Shown in pieces: positions 11,506 through 22,300 of a stretch of DNA of 64,000 nt (position 1 is the first letter of the stretch; each line of letters opens with the position of its first letter). Position numbers and translations under genes: made by a program. The notes under the pieces were generated by a model that was given only the letters and a program-made list of their open reading frames with translations, had not been told where the DNA came from and did not search any database. The stretch lies in assembly GCA_016617855.1 (NCBI GenBank), contig JAECUM010001735.1, positions 62,001-126,000 on the forward strand, written 5' to 3'. This DNA comes from Megalonaias nervosa (taxonomy: Eukaryota > Mollusca > Bivalvia > Unionida > Unionidae).

Positions 11506-11731
11506 CTGAGCTGGCTTTGAAGACATGCTGTAACTCTTCATCATTGTTATAAGAGCCCGACTACGCACTTGGGTGAAATAACGATGCATAATGCAGGCAT
11601 TCATAAAGGAGCCATCTTTCACCAGTTTGAAGAAGCGGACATAGTTGGAACTATTCAGGGCAGAATACACTTTAAGGGCAAAATCAATTTCATGAGTATT
11701 CCTTATTTCTGGTCTCAACTGTTGAACTTCT
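11506..11731 (-). CDS. MCM3AP: GANP exon: SAC3 domain, REVQQL to SSKPAQ
   Basis: The exon has 226 bases, with an acceptor preceded by an unbroken run of T and donor GTGGGT. It completes the Arg codon and ends in phase 0. It encodes EVQQLRPEIRNTHEIDFALK, then VYSALNSSNYVRFFKLV and MNACIMHRYFTQVRSRALI. The family's ALNS-N-VRFFKLV and C-xHxYFxQ-R motifs are clear. This part is PCI-like and helical, and in TREX-2 it contributes to the surface shared with PCID2. It ends at a Ser/Lys/Pro-rich turn, just where an additional short exon seems to be inserted. Confidence 0.96.
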
Positions 11732-11934
11732 CTGAAAAAAAAAAATATTAGTGATGGGTGCGCTGTGAAGGATGCAAGAAAAATAGAATCCTATATAGTG
11801 AAACAAATGTCAGAAGAAAATGTTCAATCAGGGGCCAAGACTTCTCTAAATTATGACAACATGGAATGCTTGAAATCCAACTCTTTCAATGATTCATCAA
11901 CACAAACAACATCTCTTGTAAAGACATGAACTTG

Positions 11935-12480
11935 ATGGACATGGGCCATAACTCTGTCCAAAAATGGAGCAAATGAGAAAACTTATAAAAGATACATCTA
12001 GGTCTACAAAACAATGTTTACACAAAACTGCATCAGAATATGTTGAATAATTCATCAGATATTTATTACAATCAGCATCCCATGTCAAAATATTAAGTTT
12101 ATTGATAAGGGCCATAACTCTGTCAAAAACGGAGTAAATGAGACAAAACCCATAAAAGACATATTTAGGTATGATAATTTTACCAAAATTCCATCAGATA
12201 TATTGAATGGTTCTTGAGCTATGCTAATTGCCAGGAATAATCAAAGTTTCCATGTCAAGACAAGAATACGCTTCACATGGAACACAACTCTGTCCAAAAT
12301 GGAGTAGTCATGACTATCTCATAAAAAGCACACTCAAGTCCATGAGACAATGTTTATCAAACTGTATCAGAATATGCTAAATGATTCTTGAGCTATGCTA
12401 ATAACAAGCAACATCCCATGTGAAGATATTAAGTTAACTGTCCATTGTCATAATTCTTTCAAACAAGAATCCTTCAAGGG
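11935..12480 (+). repeat. Diverged ~165-base tandem repeats ('gggccataactctgtc' family)
   Basis: GGGCCATAACTCTGTCCAAA-like starts fall near 11943, 12107 and 12281, each followed by ATAAAAGACATA, AGACAATGTTTA and GCATCAGAATATGTTGAATG-like blocks. A lone relative lies at about 8790-8900. Motifs of this kind are common in mollusc genomes (established knowledge, from memory). Confidence 0.75.
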
Positions 12481-12559
12481 ACTGATGCTATTACATGAAG
12501 AGAATTTCCAGGAATTTCAAGGAATACCATTTCTTCCTTTTAACTGCTGAGTTTTGAAA

Positions 12560-12798
12560 CCATCTCTGACATTCTTGAGCAATGAGATTTTCCAATTATC
12601 CATTGTGGTAGCCATACAGAATGTTAAGAACAGCACCATTTTCATTTAGTACAAAGCATACACCAGTAGAAGAATTTTGATGAAAAAATACATTGATATA
12701 GCCATTCATACAGGAAAATTAATGACAGTTTTCTTTATGTTCCTTGTGGTAGCCATATCTGATGTTACATCGACACATTTCATTTAGGATTGTTGTTG

Positions 12799-12863
<65 letters not shown>

Positions 12864-13950
12864 ATTTGGATTTTAACATAGCTTTACCAATTTTTCAGTC
12901 AAATCATTATGATGTCTGCAGTGTGGCAGTTTATAGTGATGTCTAGCACTGGGGCATCATACCGCAGACATGTAGCATCATGTCCCACCCAGTCACATTA
13001 TCCTGACACCAGGCCGACCAGTCCTAAGACTAACCTCTTAATGCTGAGCACCTAGCAAGGCAACTGCTAGTACAATATTTATGAGTCTCTGGTATGACTC
13101 AGCCAGGGTTCGAACCAGCGACCTCCCGCATCCGAGGTGGATGCTCTAACTACATAAGCTACCAGAGCGGTCTTCATTTAGGAAGACCCAGATATCATAA
13201 TTAGTCTTCTGGTGAAACACCATGATGGTATGATTTCATTTAAAAGCAGTAATAAAAATTTTCAAGATGGCTGCCATGGTGGCCATACTGGATTGTCAGA
13301 TTAGCAGGATTTTTATTTAATACCAACTAGACATCATATGAAGTCTTCTGCTGGAAACCCATTGTTGATGTGGCTTTCCATCTAGGAGGAAGAGCTATAA
13401 ACTTTTCAAGATGGCCACTGTGGCAGCCATATTGGGTATCAGATTTAAAGTTTTTATTTAAGACCTGCTAGACACAATAATAAGTCTTCCAGGGAAAACT
13501 CCAAGCTGATATTATTTTGCATTCAGGAGTAGTTGCAATAACAAAATTTTCAAGATTGCTGCTCTTGTGGTGGCCATATTAAATGTCAGAACAGAAAAAA
13601 AGTTTCAATTAGGACCAAGTAGATATCATAAGAATTCTTTTAGTGAGAACTCCATCCAAATATGCCCATCCATTAAGTGGAGCAGCAACAATAAAAAATA
13701 TTTAAGATGGCCAACTGTGGTGGCCATAATAAATGTTCAGGCAGCACCATTTTCATTTAGGACCAACTAGACATCACAAGAAGGCTTTTAGTAAAACTCC
13801 CATATTGATATGACCATCCATCAAGGAGTAGCTACAAAAAGATTTTCAAGATGGCTACTGTGATATCTATATTGGATGTCCAATCAGAAAGCTTTTCATT
13901 CAAGTCCAACAAGACATCACCCTCCTAATTTGCAATTTAACTGAGAAACT
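12560..13950 (+). repeat. 145-base tandem repeat array, copy 1
   Basis: The unit contains TTTTCAAGATGGCTGCCATG, GGTGGCCATATTGGATGTCA, CATTTTCATTTAGGACCAAC and TAGACATCATAAGAAGTCTT. Cores fall at 13263, 13407, 13551, 13703 and 13847, so the period is 144-152. It is interrupted by SINE family A copy 3. The same family occurs at 30250-30420, 40320-41560 and 61970-62800. Confidence 0.9.
12790..13172 (-). mobile_element. SINE family A, copy 3, full length
   Basis: On the minus strand it begins GACCGCTCTGGTAGCTTATG and has a tRNA-like box A and box B (GGTTCGAACC). The conserved central body follows, and the 3' end is a composite simple repeat seen on the plus strand as (TTG)n(GTG)n(GT)n at 12791-12860. 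TTCATTTAGGA flanks it at 12779-12789 and 13173-13183. It lies within the 145-bp tandem array. Confidence 0.92.
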
Positions 13951-14674
13951 TTACATACAGACTATACTAAATATTCATTGATGGCTTGTGATTATTTTGC
14001 AGTCAACTCGAGTGTGAAACACTAAACACTAAAAACATTCAGGCACAATAACAGCATGTCATACAAGAGTACTACCCCTATATGTGTCAACTATGGATGC
14101 TCGAAAACAGCGAACAGCAACACATGAAACTAGAACCCATGGCACAGAGTCTGATCCAGAGAATGAAGTTAACACAAATAGAATGGATAAGCTCTTCAAA
14201 ATGTAAGGCACTAAACCTTACATCAGTACCACAACTGACAGACAGTGACTTTGGAGTCGTGGCTTAAATCCTGTTCCATCTATTACATGCCTTTCTGGCA
14301 TAACTCCACATGAAAAGTTTGATCCAAAAATTGTTAATGAAACTGAAACTGTTAATACATTTGTTCTTTGACCCCATTCCTGGGATTAGAGGAAGGGACC
14401 AAAAAAGGACACCCTGTATGTACACAGTAATTATATTGACAAACAAGTATCAAGTTTAGTCAGTTTGATACCCAGTTGTTTAGGAAGATACAGTTGTAGA
14501 CAGAAGGACAAACAAAATAATGGTGGGTATTCACAATACAAGTAGATTATGAAATAACATGTCAACACCGAATTACATATGCAGATCTGAAACTCCAAAA
14601 TTCAAATTTGAATTAATTCAGAATTCATCCAGAAAGTTTCAGAAATAAGAACATGCTGCAAATTGTGGCCATGG

Positions 14675-15275
14675 TGACAAAATACTCTGCTGGTTTTAAC
14701 ATGGGGACAAATTAACTGCTGGTTTTAACATGGGGTCAAATACAATGGTCTTAACATGGGGATAAGTATACCGCTGGTCTTAAAATGGGGACAAATACAC
14801 TGCCGGTCTTAACATATGGCCAAATACACTGTTTGAAACTTGGTCAAATACACTGCCAGTCTTAAAATGGGGACAAATACACGGTTGCTTTTAATGTGGG
14901 GACAAATATACTGCTGGTTTTAACATGGAGTCAAATACACTGCTGGTTTTAACATTGGGTCAAATACAATGTTCTTAACACGGAGATAAGCACACTGCTG
15001 GTCTTAAAATGTGGACAAATACACTGCTGCTTTTAACTGGGGGAACAAATACACTGCTGCTTTTAACATGGGGACAAATACACTGCTGGTCCTAAAATGG
15101 GGACAAATACATTTCTGCTTTTAACATGGGGACAAATATCCTGCTGGTTTCAACATGAGGACAAATACACTACTGGTCTTAACATGGGGAAAAATACACT
15201 ACTGATCTTAACATGGGGATGTAACACTGCTAGCTTTAATATGAGGGCAAATACATTGCTGGCTTTAACCTGTCT
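14675..15275 (+). repeat. Imperfect 29-base minisatellite
   Basis: About twenty copies of a unit like TTAACATGGGGACAAATACA followed by CTGCTGGTC, with many substitutions and a few indels. The open frame at 15097-15291 is a by-product of the periodicity. It lies about 250 bases downstream of the exon 15525-15796 in its intron. Confidence 0.9.
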
Positions 15276-15524
15276 TCGAGTAAAAATGTGACAACATTAA
15301 AGAAATCAGAAACAAGGTAAACTGATACAAATCCTAGAATGAGTTTGATATATTTTTGTATTCAACTCTTTTTGTGGCTCAAACCAAAAAAGGACATATT
15401 GTTCAATCCGTATCTGACCATTTCAAGGTTTCTGATTGTCATCTATGTTTTTCTCACATCTGCTTACGAAGGATGTCACTTGGGAATATTTTACAGACAG
15501 ATTTCATAGTTCTTGGACACTAAC

Positions 15525-15796
15525 CGTAGAATATCCCCCTCATTCAGATTCATTAGTACCATATAAGCTCTGAACTCGGCCTCACAAGGGCATGCAATTT
15601 TCTGCTTGGACCACAGATCATGATAAAACTCTTTAAGGGTTTGAAGGCATTTGGTAAGGTTCTCGTTGTTGATCTTGGCATCAAATGTGTGCATATCTTC
15701 CTCACACAGCCTTTCAGAGCAGTAGATATGGAAGCGTGCACATTTCTCAATGAGGCCAACTGCTCCACGGTTACACAACTGCTGTTGGGTGATGTC
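15525..15796 (-). CDS. MCM3AP: GANP exon: central SAC3 domain
   Basis: The exon has 272 bases, with acceptor TCATTCTTTTTCAG and donor GTTAGT. It starts in phase 0 and ends two bases into an Arg codon. It encodes [19 protein letters not shown], then [32 protein letters not shown] and LNEGDILR. These segments match vertebrate GANP closely and form the central helices of the SAC3 scaffold. It is the longest coding exon in the window and one of the best conserved. Open frames on the opposite strand in this stretch are shadows of it. Confidence 0.97.
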
Positions 15797-15799
15797 CTG

Positions 15800-18700
15800 A
15801 AAAAGAATGAGAGTCAGGTGAAGAGGATACCTGGAGAAAAAGGTGTGCTAATTAACAGCTGGCAAATGACTGTTAGCACTGACAGCAAATTTTTTAAACA
15901 TCAAACAATATTTTATGTGCAAAGTTTCTCTAGGTTACAGTTTGTATTTAGGTCATTTTCTCGGATGCTATTATTTGTACAGTCACAGAAGTTGGTATTT
16001 AGATGTGTCAATCAGTTTTTCAAAGAAACCATGGAGACTGTTCTCTAAACAGCTCATGCTTTTCAATCCCAAAAATCCCTATGCATGCATTTGATAAAGT
16101 TTCAGCAAAACAAAGGGTTTCAACTAAATGTACTGAAAATAATCTTCAAAGACTGGTACACCATGAACAAAAATGAATTTAAACAATTCATGGTTTGGAA
16201 TTTGGACATACAGCCATTTGCCGCTTTGTTTATACTTTTATTCAGTAAGAACTTACAACATTAAAAGTAGCCAATTACAAATGCATTTCTCTGAATGCAA
16301 CCTGTATGTTAATTATAAAAATCTGGGATTCAATCCACAAGATTTAAGACATTGCATCCATTGCTACTAAATCTTGGACAAAGCCATATCTATTTACCTG
16401 CACAGACTGCTGTAACTGGCCTGACAGCAGCAGTCTATGAGAGTAAATATGGCTACACTAATGAGTCACTTACAGAATTGTGTTCACTGTCATGTGTTCA
16501 CATTCTTTCTCTTTACTACCAGCTTCATCCCCCATACTCCCCTTCTTTTAGCGACAAGGAATTCAGTAACACAATAATGGATCTGGGCCCATGAATGGCT
16601 AAACTCTGTCAGCTATAAAATACTGATATCCTCACCTGTACATGCTACTTACTTCATGCAAGTACTTGTAGTTAATTCCCAGTATCATAGCAGGTGCAGT
16701 ATTTAAGTAGTATCTGACGAACTTAAAACTGAATTGGTAAACATTTTTCTTTAATTTCTGTTTGACTTACACTGAGCAGATGTACATATAGTAAATTCCA
16801 AATTCCACAAAGAAAAAATAAAAAGGTCAATGGGAAAGTATGGACAACTCTCACTGAGAGTAACCATGCTTCTCCGGACCTCAACAAACATTACCAACTT
16901 GTTTCTATATAAAGTAAATTGCTGCCATATTACAACAGCCAGGTGTGCTAATATTTGCATATGAAACATTGGTTATTATTTTCTCCCTTGTTGATGGTTG
17001 TTTCCCTTTAGACAACAACGGGATTTCATAAAGTGTATACTTTAAAGCTCATTACTTCAGCCTTAAAAGAGTTCTAAATATAGACCACATGGGGAAAGCA
17101 CCAAACTAAAAATAGATTATCATGTACATGTCTGTCAATCAAACACAGCTACATCTTACTAAGTCAGCACCAAACACCAACAATACTGTCATTCCCTTGC
17201 CTATGCTGTCATTTAAAAAGTTAAAGATAAGTTATATCTGCTGTAAAAAAGGAAACATTAAATTTTGATTACATGATGCCAGTAATACCGGCTAGCATGT
17301 TATAATGCATTTATTATATCAATGAACAGGTGATTAATATAAACAGCATGCCAACTGTTGACCTTTGGGATGTTGAAATAAAACATGTTCTGAATGGTCC
17401 CTCCACCTGACTTACTGTAACATGATTTGAATTATTCTTGCTCAGAGCTCAGAACCATCAATAATGGTACAACAGAACTGATCTAAAATAATAATGCTGA
17501 CATAAACACTGTGTAAGGTTATTGTGAATGCACTATACATGATTTGTGCAAGGCCTAAGAGAGGGTCATGGGGTGGCCGAGTTGCCAAAGGCACTCACCT
17601 TTACATATCACTCACATCTCACCTGTGTCTTCATGGGTTCGTCCATGGATCAGCCAATTAAGGTATGTAGATATGTGAAAAAGCTTACCAGTAGCTTTCC
17701 ATGAGTTGGTAGTTTTTACAAGGGTTTTCCAGAGTTCTTCCTAGACCAGAGCAATGTATAAGAGCAATGTATTGCCTATCATGTGGTGAAGAATGGCATT
17801 AAAAAATAGAGAGGAAAAAGGTACAAGAGGATTGTGTTAGGATAGGTAAACCTATATTTACGCAAAAGAATGGTATAAAGAAAACAAAAATTAGAGGCAA
17901 AAGAATGAAAAGGAAAAATTAAAGAAAAGATACTTATAGCAAACCTTTCATATGGACCTTTAGTGACACATAACATAAATGCCCATGATTCCTTGCAAAC
18001 TTTATTCAACTCATTATAACAGAAGAATGGTGTACCTGGCATACATGTAAAAAGAAAAACATTCCTGACAATACTGGACTGTCTAACTCAGCTTCAATTA
18101 AGACAAAGGTTGACTATAGTAAGAAAATGGTGTAGCTGGCATACATGATGTAAAGAGAACAGTGTACAAAATAATAATCTGTTTTTATTGATGATATGTC
18201 CTCCTTCCGCTTCCTGTTCATGCATAGTTAAAGTGGTGAGGAAAGTCAGTCAAAATCATATAATATTGCCATTTTAAACTGAAATGAATGATATAAAAAG
18301 AAAATAATAATTTGCTTCAAATAATGATCTGCTTCTTGACAACTTTAGATCAGAAATGGATGTTACGATGAATGAGCCAGATACGTCAAACACTTTATTG
18401 CACTTAACTTGACTGCGTTAGTCACAAACCCATTTTTAAAAAAAAATTCTGTATTGAATTTTAGCAACTAGAATATTAGCAATTAAAATTTGGGTTTATA
18501 TTTGAACAAAAGCAAGTTTTAAAACATCCTGCACTAGTAGTTATAGATAAATCATAATTACTTTGATTTAAGTATGCCAGAAACTCTTGGGTATGCCAAT
18601 ACTTCAGACTGGACTGTATTCCATGTACACAAATCCATCTTACTGCTGACCAATCTTATTGAATTATCATTAAATAGTATACTCATTTTGGAGGGTACTC

Positions 18701-19390
18701 CTATTAGCAAACGCAGGTCAGAGTGACCTACTTTTCAAGGTCAAGTAAAAATGGCACTTTGGTATAGTCATAGAATTTAATGGGTGTGTTTACATACTGA
18801 AATCACTACAAGTAGAAGATATGTAGGTAGAAGCAACCTACACGCACTTTTCATGTGCCACTGAATATTATCACTTTCTGCATTTACATATAAGCTCAGC
18901 TTTCTAAATACTGTTAGATGTATGGTCATGAAACCTCATGTATATTCACCTCATTTACCTACATTAGCACCTGTAAGAAGTAAATCTGTGCAAATGAATC
19001 TGGTGAGAGACTTAAAAAAAATCTCCGAACCTTTATAAATTATTTTGATAGATTCACAGTTACAGTGCTATTTCATGCAATTTTAAACTCTGTTTTCTCA
19101 AGAATAGCTCAAATATTAATCTAGTGCAATTCAATTGGAAAGTAATGCTTGACTAAATGAACAAATTACTCCAGACATCATATATTAATAACAACTGATT
19201 TCTTTATCAACTAAATCACTGACATATCAAAAAGGTGCCTCAGTATTTACACTTGAGTAAAACACCTGGAAATTGTCATTTTTTTTCTCTTCCTTGTTCC
19301 TGCTTGCGTCCCTTTTGACAATCAGCTTAAATTACAAGATATATGTAGATTTACTTATCTATCACAATTATCCCAAAGGTTCTTAATTTA
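15800..19390. other. Long intron, first part
   Basis: Apart from the SINE at 17565-17807 I see AT-rich intron with a few sequences echoing the multi-kb repeat (CTCCCTTGTTGATGGTTGTT near 16983). Open frames overlapping the exon 15525-15796 on the plus strand, and those at 16173-16969 and 17779-18042, show no protein-like pattern. Confidence 0.6.
17565..17807 (+). mobile_element. SINE family B, copy 2
   Basis: GGGGTGGCCGAGTTGCCAAA (box A) is followed by TCATGGGTTCGTCC (box B) and the body AAGCTTACCAGTAGCTTTCC, ending near AATGGCATTAAAAAA. The short AGAGAGG repeat at 17558-17564 and 17808-17814 may be its target duplication. The body is partly degraded. Confidence 0.8.
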
Positions 19391-22300
19391 GGATGAACTT
19401 AGAGAGTATCCATCTAAAACTAAACCACCAAGTCCATGCAAGTCAATCAACAATAATCACCTATTATGAACTGCCAGCAATGAGATCCATGTCTACTATT
19501 ATCTCATCACCTGCTATGGACAAATTCAATTCTAGTGAAAGAAACTTATGCAAAAAATTTAGAAGGATGACAATGATAATTCAGACTGTTGCAACAGATG
19601 TCAGGTCAATAGTTCATTATTGGCCTGCCTGATTTAGTTAGTTTGCATTAATTGTTTTTCTTCTTTGATTCTTGGTGACCTTGACCCATGACCTTTTGCA
19701 CATACCAATACCTAGATTTTACTATTAAAATTAATGACTTTATTGACCAAAATATGTCCACTAAGAAATAAAACCTTGACCTCTGAACTTTTTATTTTCA
19801 TGAAGTTTTCAATACAAAATGACTAATCCACTGGAGTGAATATCAAAACTTAACTTGACCAAGAGCAGAATCTTGAAAATATATGAATATCAGAGTTTAC
19901 CTGAAGATTTTTGGATTGTTCTGGATCATTGTTTTTTTTCACTTTCAAAACTGCAAGCAACTGTATGTATTCAACAACAATAAACAATCTGTATTTTATT
20001 CAAACATGTGCTTAAAATGGTTCACTGTAGCTTTAAGAACATTAAACAAATACTGACTCTATGTCAGCAGCATATGCCTCAATGTCAACAACACAATCAT
20101 GAAATCAGGTTCACATAAAAAAGGTTGGCACAAGGTCAACAGATGGTAAAAAAATGGGACACCCACAAAACATTACACTGAATGTAGCAAGAACTTTCCA
20201 ACAAAAATATATCTGCAAATTGGTTCAAAACTTCAGCAACTCTATCATTCTACCATTACAAGAGCAGTGTACCAAAAGTGAGATTTTTACCAGGGACCTT
20301 AACCATAGAATCAAAACAATCAAGAAGGGTGCAAGATGCTTATAGAACTCAATCTGGTTATAATGAACAAGCAAAAAGTGAATATAAAATTTCTATGGTA
20401 AAATCAGACACAGACCAACACTTAAATTGTCCCACCCTTATAATAAACTGGAATATTAAAAATAAAAATTATTAAAAATAAGAAGGTGAGGTCAAATGCA
20501 AAACAGATATTGATCACTGAAGGATTGTTACGTGTAGGCTTGTACAAAAATAACAAGAGAAAAGAGTGAAGCCAACAAGCTTTGTATATTTTAACAAAAT
20601 AATTTATTTCACTAGAAAACAATGTAAAAATTGGAAATAGGACTTATGGTTTGTGAATATAATCCAAAACTTTAATCCTAAGATTGAAAAAATACAAGTC
20701 CTATCACTAAACAGTTCTAAGAGAATCTGGGTTCGAATCTCAGTGAAATTCCAATATCAGGCGATGACGTCAGATGTCTGTACTGATGGTAGCAGATTCT
20801 CGATTGAATCACAGTTTATAATGTTTCCGTTAAACTCCAGAATAAATTTCCACTGAATTTCTTTCTCCCAGAACTTTTTATAAAAAAGTACATTTGTTTA
20901 GTAGTCTAGAGAATAAATTATTAAATTAAAAAAAAACAGATGAACTTCAAAACCAATCTGGCTTCAACAATATAAACATCTTGTACCTTCAAGGTGTGGA
21001 CATACGACTGACTAAATCTACTAGAAAGTGTCTGTTTAAAGCCACGATTTTAGATCACATGGTACTTCACGTGATAGGCTATGTGATTTACTAATTTGAA
21101 CATCGCAATAAAAAAAATGCCATTTATCACGTATGCAAGAATAGCCCTAAGAATCAAATTCTCACGTTGAAAATATATAAAAAAAGAAAGACTGTTTACA
21201 GTTCAGCTAACATGCAGGCTGAAATGACCTTGGCAATAACCAATCGTTATCACTCGATGTTTACAAAATCTACGAACTAAAAATAGTGCGGAAGAAATCT
21301 TATTACGTTCTAAACAAATTGAATTTGCTGAGAAAAAAAATCGAATCCCGTGAAAATAATCATTGCAACAAAATGTAATGAAACAAAAATAAAATAAAAA
21401 TGAATTTTAAAACTAACACCCAAACAATTTAATCACATATATGTAACATGGATAACCCAACTTCTCCTCACATCAAACACTTACAGCAATATAGTTTTAT
21501 ATAAATTAAACCATTTCTCTTTTGCATAAAGAAGGCACTATAAAATTTGCATAATTATGGTGAACTTGGATATGTTAACTATTTTCTCCCTTGTTCCTAA
21601 GTTGTTTCCCATATTCAAAAAGGCATACAGACTGTTTCAAATATAGAAATGTTACGTATCATGTCCTGGATTATTCTAAATTTATCCTATAATGGGAAAA
21701 CACCCATCTAAAAATAGAACATATTCTACACCTAAATATACAGGATACACCAAACAACAGGACTGAAATTAATTCACACTTCATAAGTTATATTGAACAT
21801 GATGTCACATGGAATGATTTCAGCAGATCTTGAGTATGACTTGTAAGGGATGATTCCCATGCAAACTAGAAATAGTGGAATCAGACTGAAATTTTGAAGA
21901 AATTGACCCTTCTTCACCGCAAATAAGCAAATAATATACACACAGCATGTTATTAAAGGATTAAATTATCATAGCTGGGTATTTATTAAGGTGTAAATTT
22001 GACCTATATACTCACAAAATAAATAAAATTACAAATGACTTTATGTGAACTTTGTGACTTACAAGGTAAAATTTACACTTCAATAAATATCAAACCATGA
22101 TCATTTAATCTTTATCATTCTAATTTTCCTCCTCTTTGTTATGAAGTTGTTTCATTCCAACAACATCTGATTTCAGGTACACATAGTTTTCTTTTATTAT
22201 TCTCTTCACACAACACCAGAATAGCTAGCCCCATCTTCACTCGCCAAGGGTCATCAGTTAACTTTATCATCCATCTGGAACTATGTGCATCAACTACATT

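Noticed and set aside
12790..13172. tRNA-like sequences with box A and box B in SINE heads
   Set aside because: They do not fold as complete tRNAs with a usable anticodon arm. They recur joined to the same SINE bodies, so they are not tRNA genes.
15620..16048. Plus-strand open frame of 142 codons
   Set aside because: It overlaps the conserved minus-strand exon at 15525-15796 and then runs into intron. It is a shadow frame with no domain.
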